Shown here: one piece after another, positions 31,994-39,789 of the stretch | Position numbering within the stretch: position 1 is the first letter of the stretch | Layout of the letters: each line of letters begins with the position of its first letter | NCBI RefSeq assembly: GCF_900104485.1 | Contig: NZ_FMXQ01000002.1 | Span: 186,001-250,000 of the forward strand | Reading direction: 5' to 3' | Length of the DNA stretch: 64,000 nucleotides | Source of the DNA: Bauldia litoralis | Lineage (GTDB): Bacteria; Pseudomonadota; Alphaproteobacteria; Rhizobiales; Kaistiaceae | Translations under genes and position numbers: made by a program | The notes under the pieces: model-generated | What the model saw: the letters and a program-made list of their open reading frames with translations, nothing else | Databases searched by the model: none | Told to the model about the DNA's origin: nothing

Positions 31994-33193
31994 ATGTCAT
32001 TGCCATTGATCGGGCTGTTTCTGGCAGCTTTCGCCGTCGGAACCGCCGAATTTATCGTTGCCGGGCTGCTCCCGGCGCTCGCCGCCGACCTCGGCGTCGA
32101 CATCCCGACGGCCGGGCTGCTGATCACCGGCTATGCGATCGGCGTGGCGATCGGCGGGCCGTTGCTCGCCATCTTCACCGGATCGGTGCCGCGGCGGCCG
32201 CTGCTGCTGGCGCTGATGGTCACCTTCATCTTCGGCAACATGCTTTGCGCGCTGGCAACCGACTACTGGCTGCTGCTCGGCGCGCGGCTGGTGGTCGCCT
32301 GCGCCCACGGGCTGTTCTTCGGCACCGCGATGGTCGTCGCGACGCGACTTGTGCCGCGCGGGCGCCAGTCGACGGCGGTGTCGATTGTCATCGCCGGCAT
32401 CACCGTCGCCAACGTGCTGGGCGCGCCGGCCGGCGCCGCGATCGGCTACCGTTTCGGCTGGCAGATGAGCTTCTGGGCAATTGCCGCGCTCGGCATCGTG
32501 GCGACGGGGGCGCTGGCCGTGCTGCTGCCGAAAAGCGCGCCGGAGGGCGAGCCGAAGCAGGCCAGCCTGTGGTCGGAGGTGCGGGTTCTCGGCCGGCCGG
32601 TGGTCTTGCTGTCCTATGCGATGATCGCGCTGGCGATGACCGCCTTCTTCGTGCCCTTCTCCTACATCGTGCCGATCCTGACCGAGGTCACCGGCATCTC
32701 GACGGCCAACGTGCCGTGGCTACTGTTCATCTCGGGCGTCGGCGGCATCTTCGGCAACCTGATCGGCGGGCGGCTCGGCGACTGGAAGCCGATGCCGGCG
32801 CTGGTGGTGATCTTCACGCTCGGGCTGGCGCTCTACCTTGCGGGGCTGCTCGCGGTCCACGATCCGGTGGCGATGACCATTGTCTTCTTCTTCTGGGCGC
32901 TGGTCGGATTCTCGTTTGCCGCGCCGGTGCAGACCCGCATCCTGACCGCCGCCAGCGACGCGCCGAACCTGGCCTCGACGCTGATCTCGACGGCTTTCAA
33001 TATCGGCATCGCGGCCGGCGCCTGGCTTGGTGGCATGGCGCTGACCTTCGGCTGGGACTATGCCGAACTGCCATGGATCAGCGCCGGATTCCTGGCCATC
33101 ACGCTGGTCGTCGCGCTGCTGTCCTGGAGCCTCGAACGGCGGGGCGCGGCGGGATCGGCAGTCGCCGCCGGGCAGGCCGGGACCGGCGGGTAG
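31994..33193 (+). CDS. MFS transporter, AraJ/YdhP-like exporter
   Basis: A 399-residue, 12-helix major facilitator of the drug/sugar exporter group related to AraJ and YdhP: FLAAFAVGTAEFIVAGLLPALAADLGV in helix 1, ITGYAIGVAIGGPLLA in helix 2, VPRRPLLLALM in loop 2-3 and ANVLGAPAGAAIGYRFGW in helix 5 (motif C-like). Likely exports small molecules by proton antiport; substrate unknown. ATG 31994 has AGGG seven bases upstream; a GTG at 31961 is in frame but poorer. Converges on the SDR gene with a 12-base gap. Confidence 0.9.
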   Translation: MSLPLIGLFLAAFAVGTAEFIVAGLLPALAADLGVDIPTAGLLITGYAIGVAIGGPLLAIFTGSVPRRPLLLALMVTFIFGNMLCALATDYWLLLGARLVVACAHGLFFGTAMVVATRLVPRGRQSTAVSIVIAGITVANVLGAPAGAAIGYRFGWQMSFWAIAALGIVATGALAVLLPKSAPEGEPKQASLWSEVRVLGRPVVLLSYAMIALAMTAFFVPFSYIVPILTEVTGISTANVPWLLFISGVGGIFGNLIGGRLGDWKPMPALVVIFTLGLALYLAGLLAVHDPVAMTIVFFFWALVGFSFAAPVQTRILTAASDAPNLASTLISTAFNIGIAAGAWLGGMALTFGWDYAELPWISAGFLAITLVVALLSWSLERRGAAGSAVAAGQAGTGG

Positions 33194-33205
33194 CGGAGCG
33201 GCGCC

Positions 33206-33934
33206 TCAGAGGTCCTGGTTCTGCGGCAACAGGACGAGGTCGCGGACCGTGGCATTCGGCGGACGGCTCAGCATGAAGTGCAGGGCGTCGGCGACATCCT
33301 CGCTGCGCAGGCCGGTATGGGCGGCGACGCGCGCCTCGATCTCGGCCGGGTCGGTCAGGCCCCAGAGCTCGTTGAGCACCATGCCCGGCGCCAGCGAGCC
33401 GATCCGCACATTATGCGGTGCGACCTGGCGGCGGACGCCGTGGACGAAGCTCTGCACCGCGTGCTTGGTTGCGCTGTAGATCGGCTCCCAGTGAATCGCC
33501 TGGTGGCCGGAGATCGAACTGGTAACGACGACGTCGCCGCTGCGGGCCTCGATCATCGCCGGCAGCACGCCGCGCACGAGGCGGAAGACGCTGTTGACGT
33601 TGAGCAGGATCATCGCGTCCCAGTCGTCGGGATTGTCCTCGACGATCTCGCCGGAGATGTAGGTGCCGGCATTGGCGAAGAGGATATCGACGCGGCCGAA
33701 GCGGTCGAGCGTGCGGGCGGCGATGGCGTCGACCTCGGCAGGTTTCGTCATGTCGGCGGGAATGACGAACGCGCCGCCGCCGATCTCGCCGGCCAGCGCC
33801 TCGAGCTTGTCGGTCGAGCGGGCGGTCAGCACGAGCTGCGCGCCGAGCCCGGCGAACTGCCGCGCTACGGCGCGCCCGATGCCGGAACTCGCCCCGGTGA
33901 CGATCATCACCTTGCCCTTGAAATCGTTGGTCAT
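33206..33934 (-). CDS. Short-chain dehydrogenase/reductase
   Basis: A 242-residue classical SDR: nucleotide site TGASSGIGRAV near residue 15, LFANAGTY (NAG motif), catalytic Ser in VVTSSISGH, and the Tyr-x-x-x-Lys pair in YSATKHAV. The sequence resembles the YdfG-type NADP-dependent serine/alcohol dehydrogenase group. Substrate unassigned. Divergent from the YdeI-like gene. Confidence 0.92.
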   Translation of the reverse strand: MTNDFKGKVMIVTGASSGIGRAVARQFAGLGAQLVLTARSTDKLEALAGEIGGGAFVIPADMTKPAEVDAIAARTLDRFGRVDILFANAGTYISGEIVEDNPDDWDAMILLNVNSVFRLVRGVLPAMIEARSGDVVVTSSISGHQAIHWEPIYSATKHAVQSFVHGVRRQVAPHNVRIGSLAPGMVLNELWGLTDPAEIEARVAAHTGLRSEDVADALHFMLSRPPNATVRDLVLLPQNQDL

Positions 33935-34093
33935 TCTTGTCTCCGCCCGATTTTCCGGCCATTCCGCGTCGTCGAGGATCGCAACGACGCAGCCTGGACA
34001 CTATTGTTGTTGCCGCACCATCTCCCGGCAGCCGCCCGGACGCAACATGACCGCCGAAACATTCATCGCAAGACAAGTCCGGAAGCCCGCCTG

Positions 34094-34723
34094 ATGGCAC
34101 CGATCGTCGTCGATCCCGACAAGGTCCGTGAATTCGCGGACGCCGCGAGCTTCTACGCGTGGCTTGCCGCGAACCATGACACCGCCGACGAGGTGTGGAT
34201 CAAGCTCCACAAGGTCGGGTCCGGGCTGCCGTCGATCACGCCGAAGGAGGCGATCGACGCTGCGCTGTGCTGGGGATGGATCGACGCGGTGCGCAAGCGC
34301 TTCGACGACAGGAGCTACCTTCAGCGCTACACGCCGCGCGGGCGCAAGAGCGTGTGGAGCAAGATCAACGTCGACAACGTCGCGCGGCTGGTCGAGGAGG
34401 GCCGGATGACCGAGCACGGGCAACGGCACGTCGCGGCGGCCAAGGCCGACGGGCGCTGGGACCGGGCCTATGGCGGCGCCGCTGAGATGACGATCCCCGA
34501 CGACCTGCAAGCCGCGATCGATGCGGTGCCGGAAGCGAAGGCGATGCTGGCGACGCTGAGCGCCCAGAACCGCTTCGCGCTGGCTTTCCGTGTGCACAAC
34601 CTGAAGACCGAGGCCGGCCGGAAGAAGCGCATCGCCGCCTTTCTCGAAATGCTGAAGCGTGGCGAGACGATTTACCCGCAGGGCGGCAAGCGGGGAAAGC
34701 CAGGCAAAAGGACAGGGCGGTAG
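34094..34723 (+). CDS. YdeI/OmpD-associated family protein
   Basis: A 209-residue soluble protein resembling the YdeI/OmpD-associated family: FYAWLAANHDTADEVWIKLHK, ITPKEAIDAALCWGWIDAVRKRFDD, YLQRYTPRGRKSVWSKINVDN and a basic C-terminal tail rich in Lys/Gly (QGGKRGKPGKRTGR). The family is widespread and biochemically uncharacterised. The start at 34094 begins at the conserved N-terminal segment. Confidence 0.9.
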   Translation: MAPIVVDPDKVREFADAASFYAWLAANHDTADEVWIKLHKVGSGLPSITPKEAIDAALCWGWIDAVRKRFDDRSYLQRYTPRGRKSVWSKINVDNVARLVEEGRMTEHGQRHVAAAKADGRWDRAYGGAAEMTIPDDLQAAIDAVPEAKAMLATLSAQNRFALAFRVHNLKTEAGRKKRIAAFLEMLKRGETIYPQGGKRGKPGKRTGR

Positions 34724-34848
34724 ACGATGCGACCGGGCGGATCGGTTCGGCAAGTTCTGCGGTGCAGGGAAGGAAGCGGGTGGAACCGACCCGGGGGCGA
34801 TGGTACCAATCGGGCGTAGTCGCCACGATTGCCCGAGGAGGCCCTTCG

Positions 34849-35877
34849 ATGCCGACGCCGCTCGACGTCCTGTTCGCCGATCCCGACAACCTCCCCGATG
34901 ACGGTCCGCTGCCGCAGGCGGTGATCGACGAGATGGCCGCCTATGCGGACTATCTCGACGCCACCGTGCCGCCGAAGCGGGTGGTCGATCGCAACCTGCT
35001 GATCGCCACCTGGAACGCCTGCCACTTCAATTCGCTGACCAAGAAATGGAGCCTTCCCAAGAAGACCAGGGTGAGCCCGAAGCGCGACTACCGCTGCCTC
35101 TGGGCAATGACCGAGGTGATCTCGCGCTTCGATGTGGTGGCGCTGCAGGAGGTGGGTGGCGACCTGCGGGCGCTGCGCTATGCGATGAAGGTGCTCGGCC
35201 CGAACTGGAGCTTCCTGATGACCGATGTCGCCGCCGGGGCTGGCGGCAACCACGAGCGGATCGCCTTCATTTTCGATACCAGCCGCGTTTCGCTGTCGGG
35301 GCTCGCCTGCGAACTCGTCATCCCGGACGAGGCGGAGGAATTCGGCTTCACCGAAGGGGCGTTCAAGAAGCAGTTCGCCCGCAATCTCTATGCGGTGAGC
35401 TTCGCAACGCCGGACACGACCTTCATCCTCGTCACCACCCATATCGACTTCGGCAACGAGGATACCGAGCGGCTGCCGGAACTGCGCGGCATCGCCAAGT
35501 GGATGCAGGACTGGGCGGCCGACGCCAATCGCTGGCACCACAATTTTCTCGTCCTTGGCGACTTCAACCTCGACCGGGTCGGCAACAAGCTCTACGACGC
35601 CTTCGTCGAGACCGGGCTCGAGGTGCCCTTTGTCCTGCAGGCCCATCCGCGGACGATCTACGGCCGCAACGACAACCCGACGGGGTCGAGTTATCACGAC
35701 CAGATCGCCTGGTTCTCCAAGGGCAAGTCGAAGCTGATGGACCTCGAACTGGCCGGCGGCGGGATCTGCGAGATCTGGGGACGGCTGTTGACCGATGTCG
35801 GCCTGACCAAGGGGAGTTTCGCCGCCCGCATCTCCGACCATAACCCGCTCTGGGTCGAATTCCGCCTGCCGGCCTGA
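34849..35877 (+). CDS. Endonuclease/exonuclease/phosphatase family protein
   Basis: A 342-residue protein of the metal-dependent EEP fold (DNase I/exonuclease III/inositol phosphatase): LLIATWNACHFNS, VVALQEVGGD (metal-binding Glu), HIDFGNED, LVLGDFNLDR and SDHNPLWVEF (catalytic Asp-His) are in canonical order. No signal peptide. The substrate may be nucleic acid, phospholipid or another phosphodiester. ATG 34849 follows GAGGAGG by seven bases; an in-frame ATG at 34762 is rejected. Confidence 0.9.
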   Translation: MPTPLDVLFADPDNLPDDGPLPQAVIDEMAAYADYLDATVPPKRVVDRNLLIATWNACHFNSLTKKWSLPKKTRVSPKRDYRCLWAMTEVISRFDVVALQEVGGDLRALRYAMKVLGPNWSFLMTDVAAGAGGNHERIAFIFDTSRVSLSGLACELVIPDEAEEFGFTEGAFKKQFARNLYAVSFATPDTTFILVTTHIDFGNEDTERLPELRGIAKWMQDWAADANRWHHNFLVLGDFNLDRVGNKLYDAFVETGLEVPFVLQAHPRTIYGRNDNPTGSSYHDQIAWFSKGKSKLMDLELAGGGICEIWGRLLTDVGLTKGSFAARISDHNPLWVEFRLPA

Positions 35878-35918
35878 CGCCCGTCGAAATCTGCCGCCGA
35901 AGGTGGTTAGATTGGAAA

Positions 35919-36800
35919 ATGTCGAAACAAGCCCTCTCTCCGATTCGCCCGATCGACCATCTGGTCATCGCCGTCCACGACCTCGATGCGGCGCGCGCCG
36001 TCTATGACCGGCTCGGCTTCACGCTGACCCCGGAAGCCCGCCACCCGTTCGGCACGGTGAATTCGCTGGTCCAGCTCAATGGCGGGTTCCTCGAACTGCT
36101 GGCCGTGGCCGACGAGGCGGCGACGACCAAGCCGGAGGAGGAGGTCTTTGTCGGCTTCAACATGAACTATCTCGACGACCGCGAGGGGCTGTCAATGCTG
36201 GCGCTCAGGAGCGACGATCCGGCCGCCGACCGCGCCGATTTCGCCCGCCATGGCCTGCCGGTCTTCGCGCCGTTCCGCTTCGAGCGGACGGGGCGTGGGC
36301 CGGACGGGGCGGAGCGGGACCTTGCCTTCGCGCTGACCTTCACCCGCAACGCCCGCATCCGCGACGCGATGTTCTTCACCTGCCACAACGAGCGGCCGGA
36401 GAATTTCTGGTCGCCGGTCTACCAGACCCACGCCAATGGCGCATCGCGGATCGAGGCGGTGACGATGGTCGCCCGCGACCCGGCGGATTTCCATGAGTTC
36501 TTCTATTACTTCACGGGCCAGCACGACATGCGTTCGGACAGCCTGACCGTTACCTTCGACCTCGGCGGCGGCAAGCTCGAACTGATGTCGCCGGTCGGCG
36601 TGCGCGGCTTCTTCGGCGAGGCAATCGAACGGGACCCCAATCCTCGTTTCGTTGCGCTGCGGGTCGCCGTGCCGAGTCTCGACCGGGTGCGGGCGGTGCT
36701 CGGCGAGAATGGCGTCGCGTTCAGCGAATTGCTCGGCCGGGTCGTCGTGCCGGCGAGCGAGGCCTGCGGCGTGGCGGTGGCGTTCAGCGAGGCAGAGTAG
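35919..36800 (+). CDS. VOC superfamily protein with glyoxalase-like domain
   Basis: A 293-residue protein with a vicinal-oxygen-chelate fold: PIDHLVIAVHDLDAARAVYDRLGFTLTPEARHPFGTVNSLVQLNGGFLELL matches the glyoxalase-like domain (Pfam-type Glyoxalase_3), and a second repeat covers about 150-290. Family members bind a metal and act as lyases, dioxygenases or binding proteins; none is specified here. Follows the EEP gene by 41 bases, possibly the same transcript. A 12-base-pair hairpin lies 63 bases after its stop. Confidence 0.87.
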   Translation: MSKQALSPIRPIDHLVIAVHDLDAARAVYDRLGFTLTPEARHPFGTVNSLVQLNGGFLELLAVADEAATTKPEEEVFVGFNMNYLDDREGLSMLALRSDDPAADRADFARHGLPVFAPFRFERTGRGPDGAERDLAFALTFTRNARIRDAMFFTCHNERPENFWSPVYQTHANGASRIEAVTMVARDPADFHEFFYYFTGQHDMRSDSLTVTFDLGGGKLELMSPVGVRGFFGEAIERDPNPRFVALRVAVPSLDRVRAVLGENGVAFSELLGRVVVPASEACGVAVAFSEAE

Positions 36801-36862
36801 CCCCGGGGGCGCAGTGCCCGCTCCCTTGGGTCAGGCGAGACAAACCCTTGCTTCATTGAGGC

Positions 36863-36899
36863 CGGACGTGGCGGACCAACCGCCACGCCGCCACGTCCG
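36863..36899. terminator. Perfect 12-bp hairpin between convergent genes
   Basis: CGGACGTGGCGG pairs exactly with CCGCCACGTCCG around a 13-base loop. It sits between the ends of the glyoxalase-like gene (+) and the RTX-like gene (-). A run of T is missing on both sides, so it may stop transcription weakly from both directions or stabilise 3' ends. Confidence 0.5.
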
Positions 36900-36919
36900 T
36901 GTATTGTCAACGCGTCCGG

Positions 36920-38113
36920 TCAGAGAACGAAATCGTTGTCGTGAAGCGTGTGGATCCCATCAAGTTTGATCGCCAGATCAGTCTTGCCGTCGCCGTTCTT
37001 GTCGACGTAAACGGCGGTAAAATCCTTCTTGGCTTTTGTCTTGTACCGAACTTCCGGGTCGCCGTCGTCGTGGAATTTCTTCTTTCCGATGAAATCGAAT
37101 TTGGTTTTTGACAGTTTGCTTATGTCGATCTTGTCCTTCTTGTCCCAGTCTCCGATAACGTCGGCGTCCTTCAATTTCTTTGAAGAGGAACTGTTCTTGG
37201 CAAAAACGAACTTGTCCCGCGATATGGAAACCGCAAGGAGGCCGGTATCGGTCCCGTCCTGATCGCCGAACAGGATATCGAATCCGTTATTCGCGATCAG
37301 CTTATCCTTGCCGGCGGATCCGAACAGGATGTTGTCGGCGTTCTTCAGCGCCTTGAGCGTGTCCTTTCCCTCGGTCCCGAGGACCTCGTTGACAATCCCG
37401 GTAAGGCTCAGGGAACTCCCCTTGATGTTCGAGACGAAGATACCGGAATCGTAGAGGGAATCCCCGGTGTCAGCGATAGCGATCTTGATGTCGTTCACGC
37501 CTGGCTTGACTTCGGCGATAACCTTCAGCTTCTTGCTGAGACCATCATATTCAATCGTGATCCCACCCCCCGTATTGTCCTGGAAGTAAGCGACGTTGTT
37601 GTCGAGGACACTGAGCGGGCTGTCGGCGTTTCCACCAAACAGCGCAACGTTCTTGCCGTTCACGAAGATTGCGGCGATATCGACGAATGTGGAGCTTGAG
37701 AATTCCGGATACTCGTCCGATCCGAACACCACTTCGAACGAAACTGACTTGACCCCGGCTGCGGCCATGATCTGGAATTCGAGAATCGATGCGTCGCGGG
37801 TCGACCCTGCGCCCGGAAACGCATTCTGGACTTCCGTGTTCAACTGCGTATCGCCGTTTTCTCCGGTCGAGAGCGTGTAGCTACTTGAAGTATTGATCAA
37901 TGCCGGCGAGCCATCGCCACTGGTCAACAGGATTCCCTTGTTGCTGACGACCGCTTGTCCGAGGTTAAGGTTGTCGAAGAAGGACGATGATTGCGGCCTC
38001 CCCGTATATTTTGCCGAGCCGTTGACGTAGCTGATCCCGGAGGGCGAAACAAAAAGCGCCTTCGCCAGCAAGTCATCGTTGCCACCGGTATATTCAGTGA
38101 ACGCGTTGGTCAT
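36920..38113 (-). CDS. Probable type I secreted protein: choice-of-anchor L-like domain plus RTX-like C-terminus
   Basis: A 397-residue protein without an N-terminal signal peptide. Residues about 10-230 resemble the choice-of-anchor L domain (SSFFDNLNLGQAVVSNKGILLTSG, EVVFGSDEYPEF at 128-138). Degenerate calcium-binding nonapeptide-like repeats follow (LGTEGKDTL, LFGSAGKDKL, LFGDQDGTDTG at about 245-291), then DADVIGDWDKKDKIDIS, DKNGDGKTDL and a hydrophobic C-terminal DFVL, typical of proteins exported by ABC type I systems. Base composition is lower in GC than neighbours and the upstream gap is AT-rich, suggesting acquisition or silencing. GGGAGG lies eight bases before the ATG. No type I transporter gene is in the window. 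Function likely adhesion or surface display. Confidence 0.8.
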   Translation of the reverse strand: MTNAFTEYTGGNDDLLAKALFVSPSGISYVNGSAKYTGRPQSSSFFDNLNLGQAVVSNKGILLTSGDGSPALINTSSSYTLSTGENGDTQLNTEVQNAFPGAGSTRDASILEFQIMAAAGVKSVSFEVVFGSDEYPEFSSSTFVDIAAIFVNGKNVALFGGNADSPLSVLDNNVAYFQDNTGGGITIEYDGLSKKLKVIAEVKPGVNDIKIAIADTGDSLYDSGIFVSNIKGSSLSLTGIVNEVLGTEGKDTLKALKNADNILFGSAGKDKLIANNGFDILFGDQDGTDTGLLAVSISRDKFVFAKNSSSSKKLKDADVIGDWDKKDKIDISKLSKTKFDFIGKKKFHDDGDPEVRYKTKAKKDFTAVYVDKNGDGKTDLAIKLDGIHTLHDNDFVL

Positions 38114-38287
38114 CGTCCAAGCCTCCCTGTTGATGCACCGTTCCGGCGATGGATCAAGATCGGCCAAATGGCAGCGGCACCGCCGAATTGCGTTGGAACC
38201 CAACACCGGACCAAAAAAAGGCGATCTCGGGTGTTTCAGTTATTCTATTTTTACACAACTTTTTAATCACTATGGCGCTTAAGACAA

Positions 38288-38298
38288 CTTGAATCAAG
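38288..38298. promoter_or_regulatory. Short dyad upstream of the RTX-like gene
   Basis: CTTGAATCAAG is a perfect 11-base palindrome about 175 bases before the RTX-like gene, at the edge of an AT-rich stretch (38235-38285). It could be a regulator site, but short palindromes also occur by chance. Confidence 0.3.
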
Positions 38299-38300
38299 CT

Positions 38301-38320
38301 GGGGTCCCTCTGGGTACCCC
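38301..38320 (-). terminator. Hairpin between the 129-residue membrane protein gene and the RTX-like gene
   Basis: GGGGTCCC pairs with GGG(T)ACCCC around TCT, eight pairs with one bulged T. It lies 50 bases after the upstream gene stop on the minus strand and before the next promoter region. There is no T-run. Confidence 0.4.
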
Positions 38321-38370
38321 CCACTAGTATCAATCAGGAGTGCGCAGGCGGCCGCACCGCCGGAGAATGA

Positions 38371-38760
38371 TTATCTCCGGGCCGTCTGGCTTCGCTCAAG
38401 CACCCGGCGCATCAGGTAGAGGCTGAGGCAGGCGATGGCCGTGCAGACGACGCTGAGGAGGATGGCGGCCTGCAGGAAGTCCGCCGTTTCCGCGGGGCCG
38501 GCGACCTTGAAATAGGCGTAGAGCCCGGCGCCGGCGACGGCGAGCACCGCGAGCGGCAGGAAGAAGCGATCGACGAAGCGGTGGAGCGGCGAGGCCAGCA
38601 CCAGCGCGGCGGCCAGGAAGGGCAGGGAGGCGAAGAAGGCGATCGGCAGCAGCACCATGCCGAAGGCGCCACCCAACGCGGCGACGAGAAGATGCCCGCC
38701 GAACAGGCCGATGCCCCAGGCCACAAGGATCTGGGCCGCCATGACGATGATCTGGAGCAT
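38371..38760 (-). CDS. Small four-helix membrane protein, unknown function
   Basis: A 129-residue, strongly hydrophobic protein with four predicted membrane helices (about 5-26, 30-56, 67-88 and 95-117) and a basic C-terminus (RRVLERSQTARR). No family recognised. It follows the six-helix membrane protein gene by 47 bases on the same strand, so the two are probably co-transcribed. A hairpin (CCGGAGA/TCTCCGG, 38360-38380) spans its stop codon. Confidence 0.7.
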   Translation of the reverse strand: MLQIIVMAAQILVAWGIGLFGGHLLVAALGGAFGMVLLPIAFFASLPFLAAALVLASPLHRFVDRFFLPLAVLAVAGAGLYAYFKVAGPAETADFLQAAILLSVVCTAIACLSLYLMRRVLERSQTARR

Positions 38761-38807
38761 TGCAGTCGATCCGTAAGCGGCGCCGGCGGGAGGGGCCGGT
38801 TGGCGCG

Positions 38808-39671
38808 TTACGTCCGGCCGGCGGCATTCTCGTCAAGATACTCGAAGGCGCCGATATTGCGCAGCGCTTTGTACGAATAGCAGATAAGCGGAACGCCGAT
38901 GCCCGTCGCCACCACCGAAAACAGGAAGCCGCTGATCGAAACGACGGCGAGGTACGTCTGGAGCGCGTCGCCTGCCGACCGGAACGGATCATCGGAGGCG
39001 GCGGCCCACTCGTCGACGCCGGCAAGGTAGAAGCGCGTGAAAAGAAGGGTCGCGACGCCGCCGACAATCATCACGGGCAGCATTCCGAGCGTCCCGACCG
39101 CGACGAGGCGCCAGAAGTTCCCCTTCGAGAGCGCGAAGGCCTCACGGAAGCTGAACCGGCCCTCGACCACGATGATCGGATAGATCGGCCAAAGGCGCAC
39201 GACGAGATATGCGCCGATGCCGAGGAGAGTGACGCCGATCAGGATCCCTGCGGCGCTGGCGCCGGTGTTGGCGGCCAGAACGGCTGGAATGGCGACTGCG
39301 ACGATCGCCACGAGGCCAATGAGGAAGGAAAGCCCGATGAAAAGGCGCTCCGGCCGCTTCAGCGAAAACAGCAGCCAGGTTCCCGGCAGGCGGTCGTTGA
39401 AGAGGATGACGCGGTGCAGCGCGACGGCGGTCATCGCAAAGGCGACGATCGAAACGATCTGGACCAGGAGATTGAAGATCGCGGCGCTTGGCGGTTCGTA
39501 AGTGAAATCGGCAGCCGCCACTTTCGCCTCGATGCCGAGGTAGCCCTGGGCAAAGCCGAGGAGGGCGACAATCGCCAGCGGAAACCACACCAGCCGGAAG
39601 ATGGTGCCGAATTCATGAAAGAGGAACAGGTACGCGAACTTGACGACCTCGAGGACCGGTACTCTTCGCAT
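38808..39671 (-). CDS. Six-helix integral membrane protein, unknown function
   Basis: A 287-residue protein with six predicted membrane helices (about 24-43, 64-88, 111-134, 141-168, 188-212 and 240-264) and a conserved-looking loop VVEGRFSFREAFALSKGNFWRLVAVG before helix 5. That loop resembles the membrane region of some glycerophosphodiesterase-associated and DUF975-like proteins, but no assignment is made. The ATG at 39671 has GGGGAA upstream. Probably co-transcribed with the 129-residue protein. Confidence 0.75.
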   Translation of the reverse strand: MRRVPVLEVVKFAYLFLFHEFGTIFRLVWFPLAIVALLGFAQGYLGIEAKVAAADFTYEPPSAAIFNLLVQIVSIVAFAMTAVALHRVILFNDRLPGTWLLFSLKRPERLFIGLSFLIGLVAIVAVAIPAVLAANTGASAAGILIGVTLLGIGAYLVVRLWPIYPIIVVEGRFSFREAFALSKGNFWRLVAVGTLGMLPVMIVGGVATLLFTRFYLAGVDEWAAASDDPFRSAGDALQTYLAVVSISGFLFSVVATGIGVPLICYSYKALRNIGAFEYLDENAAGRT

Positions 39672-39789
39672 GGCGTTCCCCTGCGTTGACCGACTCGCGA
39701 GCCAGCAACCTTCGACCCCTCGGTACAGGCGCGAACCCGCCCGGGCAATCGCAGGATGGGCGCGTGGTGAAGACCGAAGGGGTTGGCGG

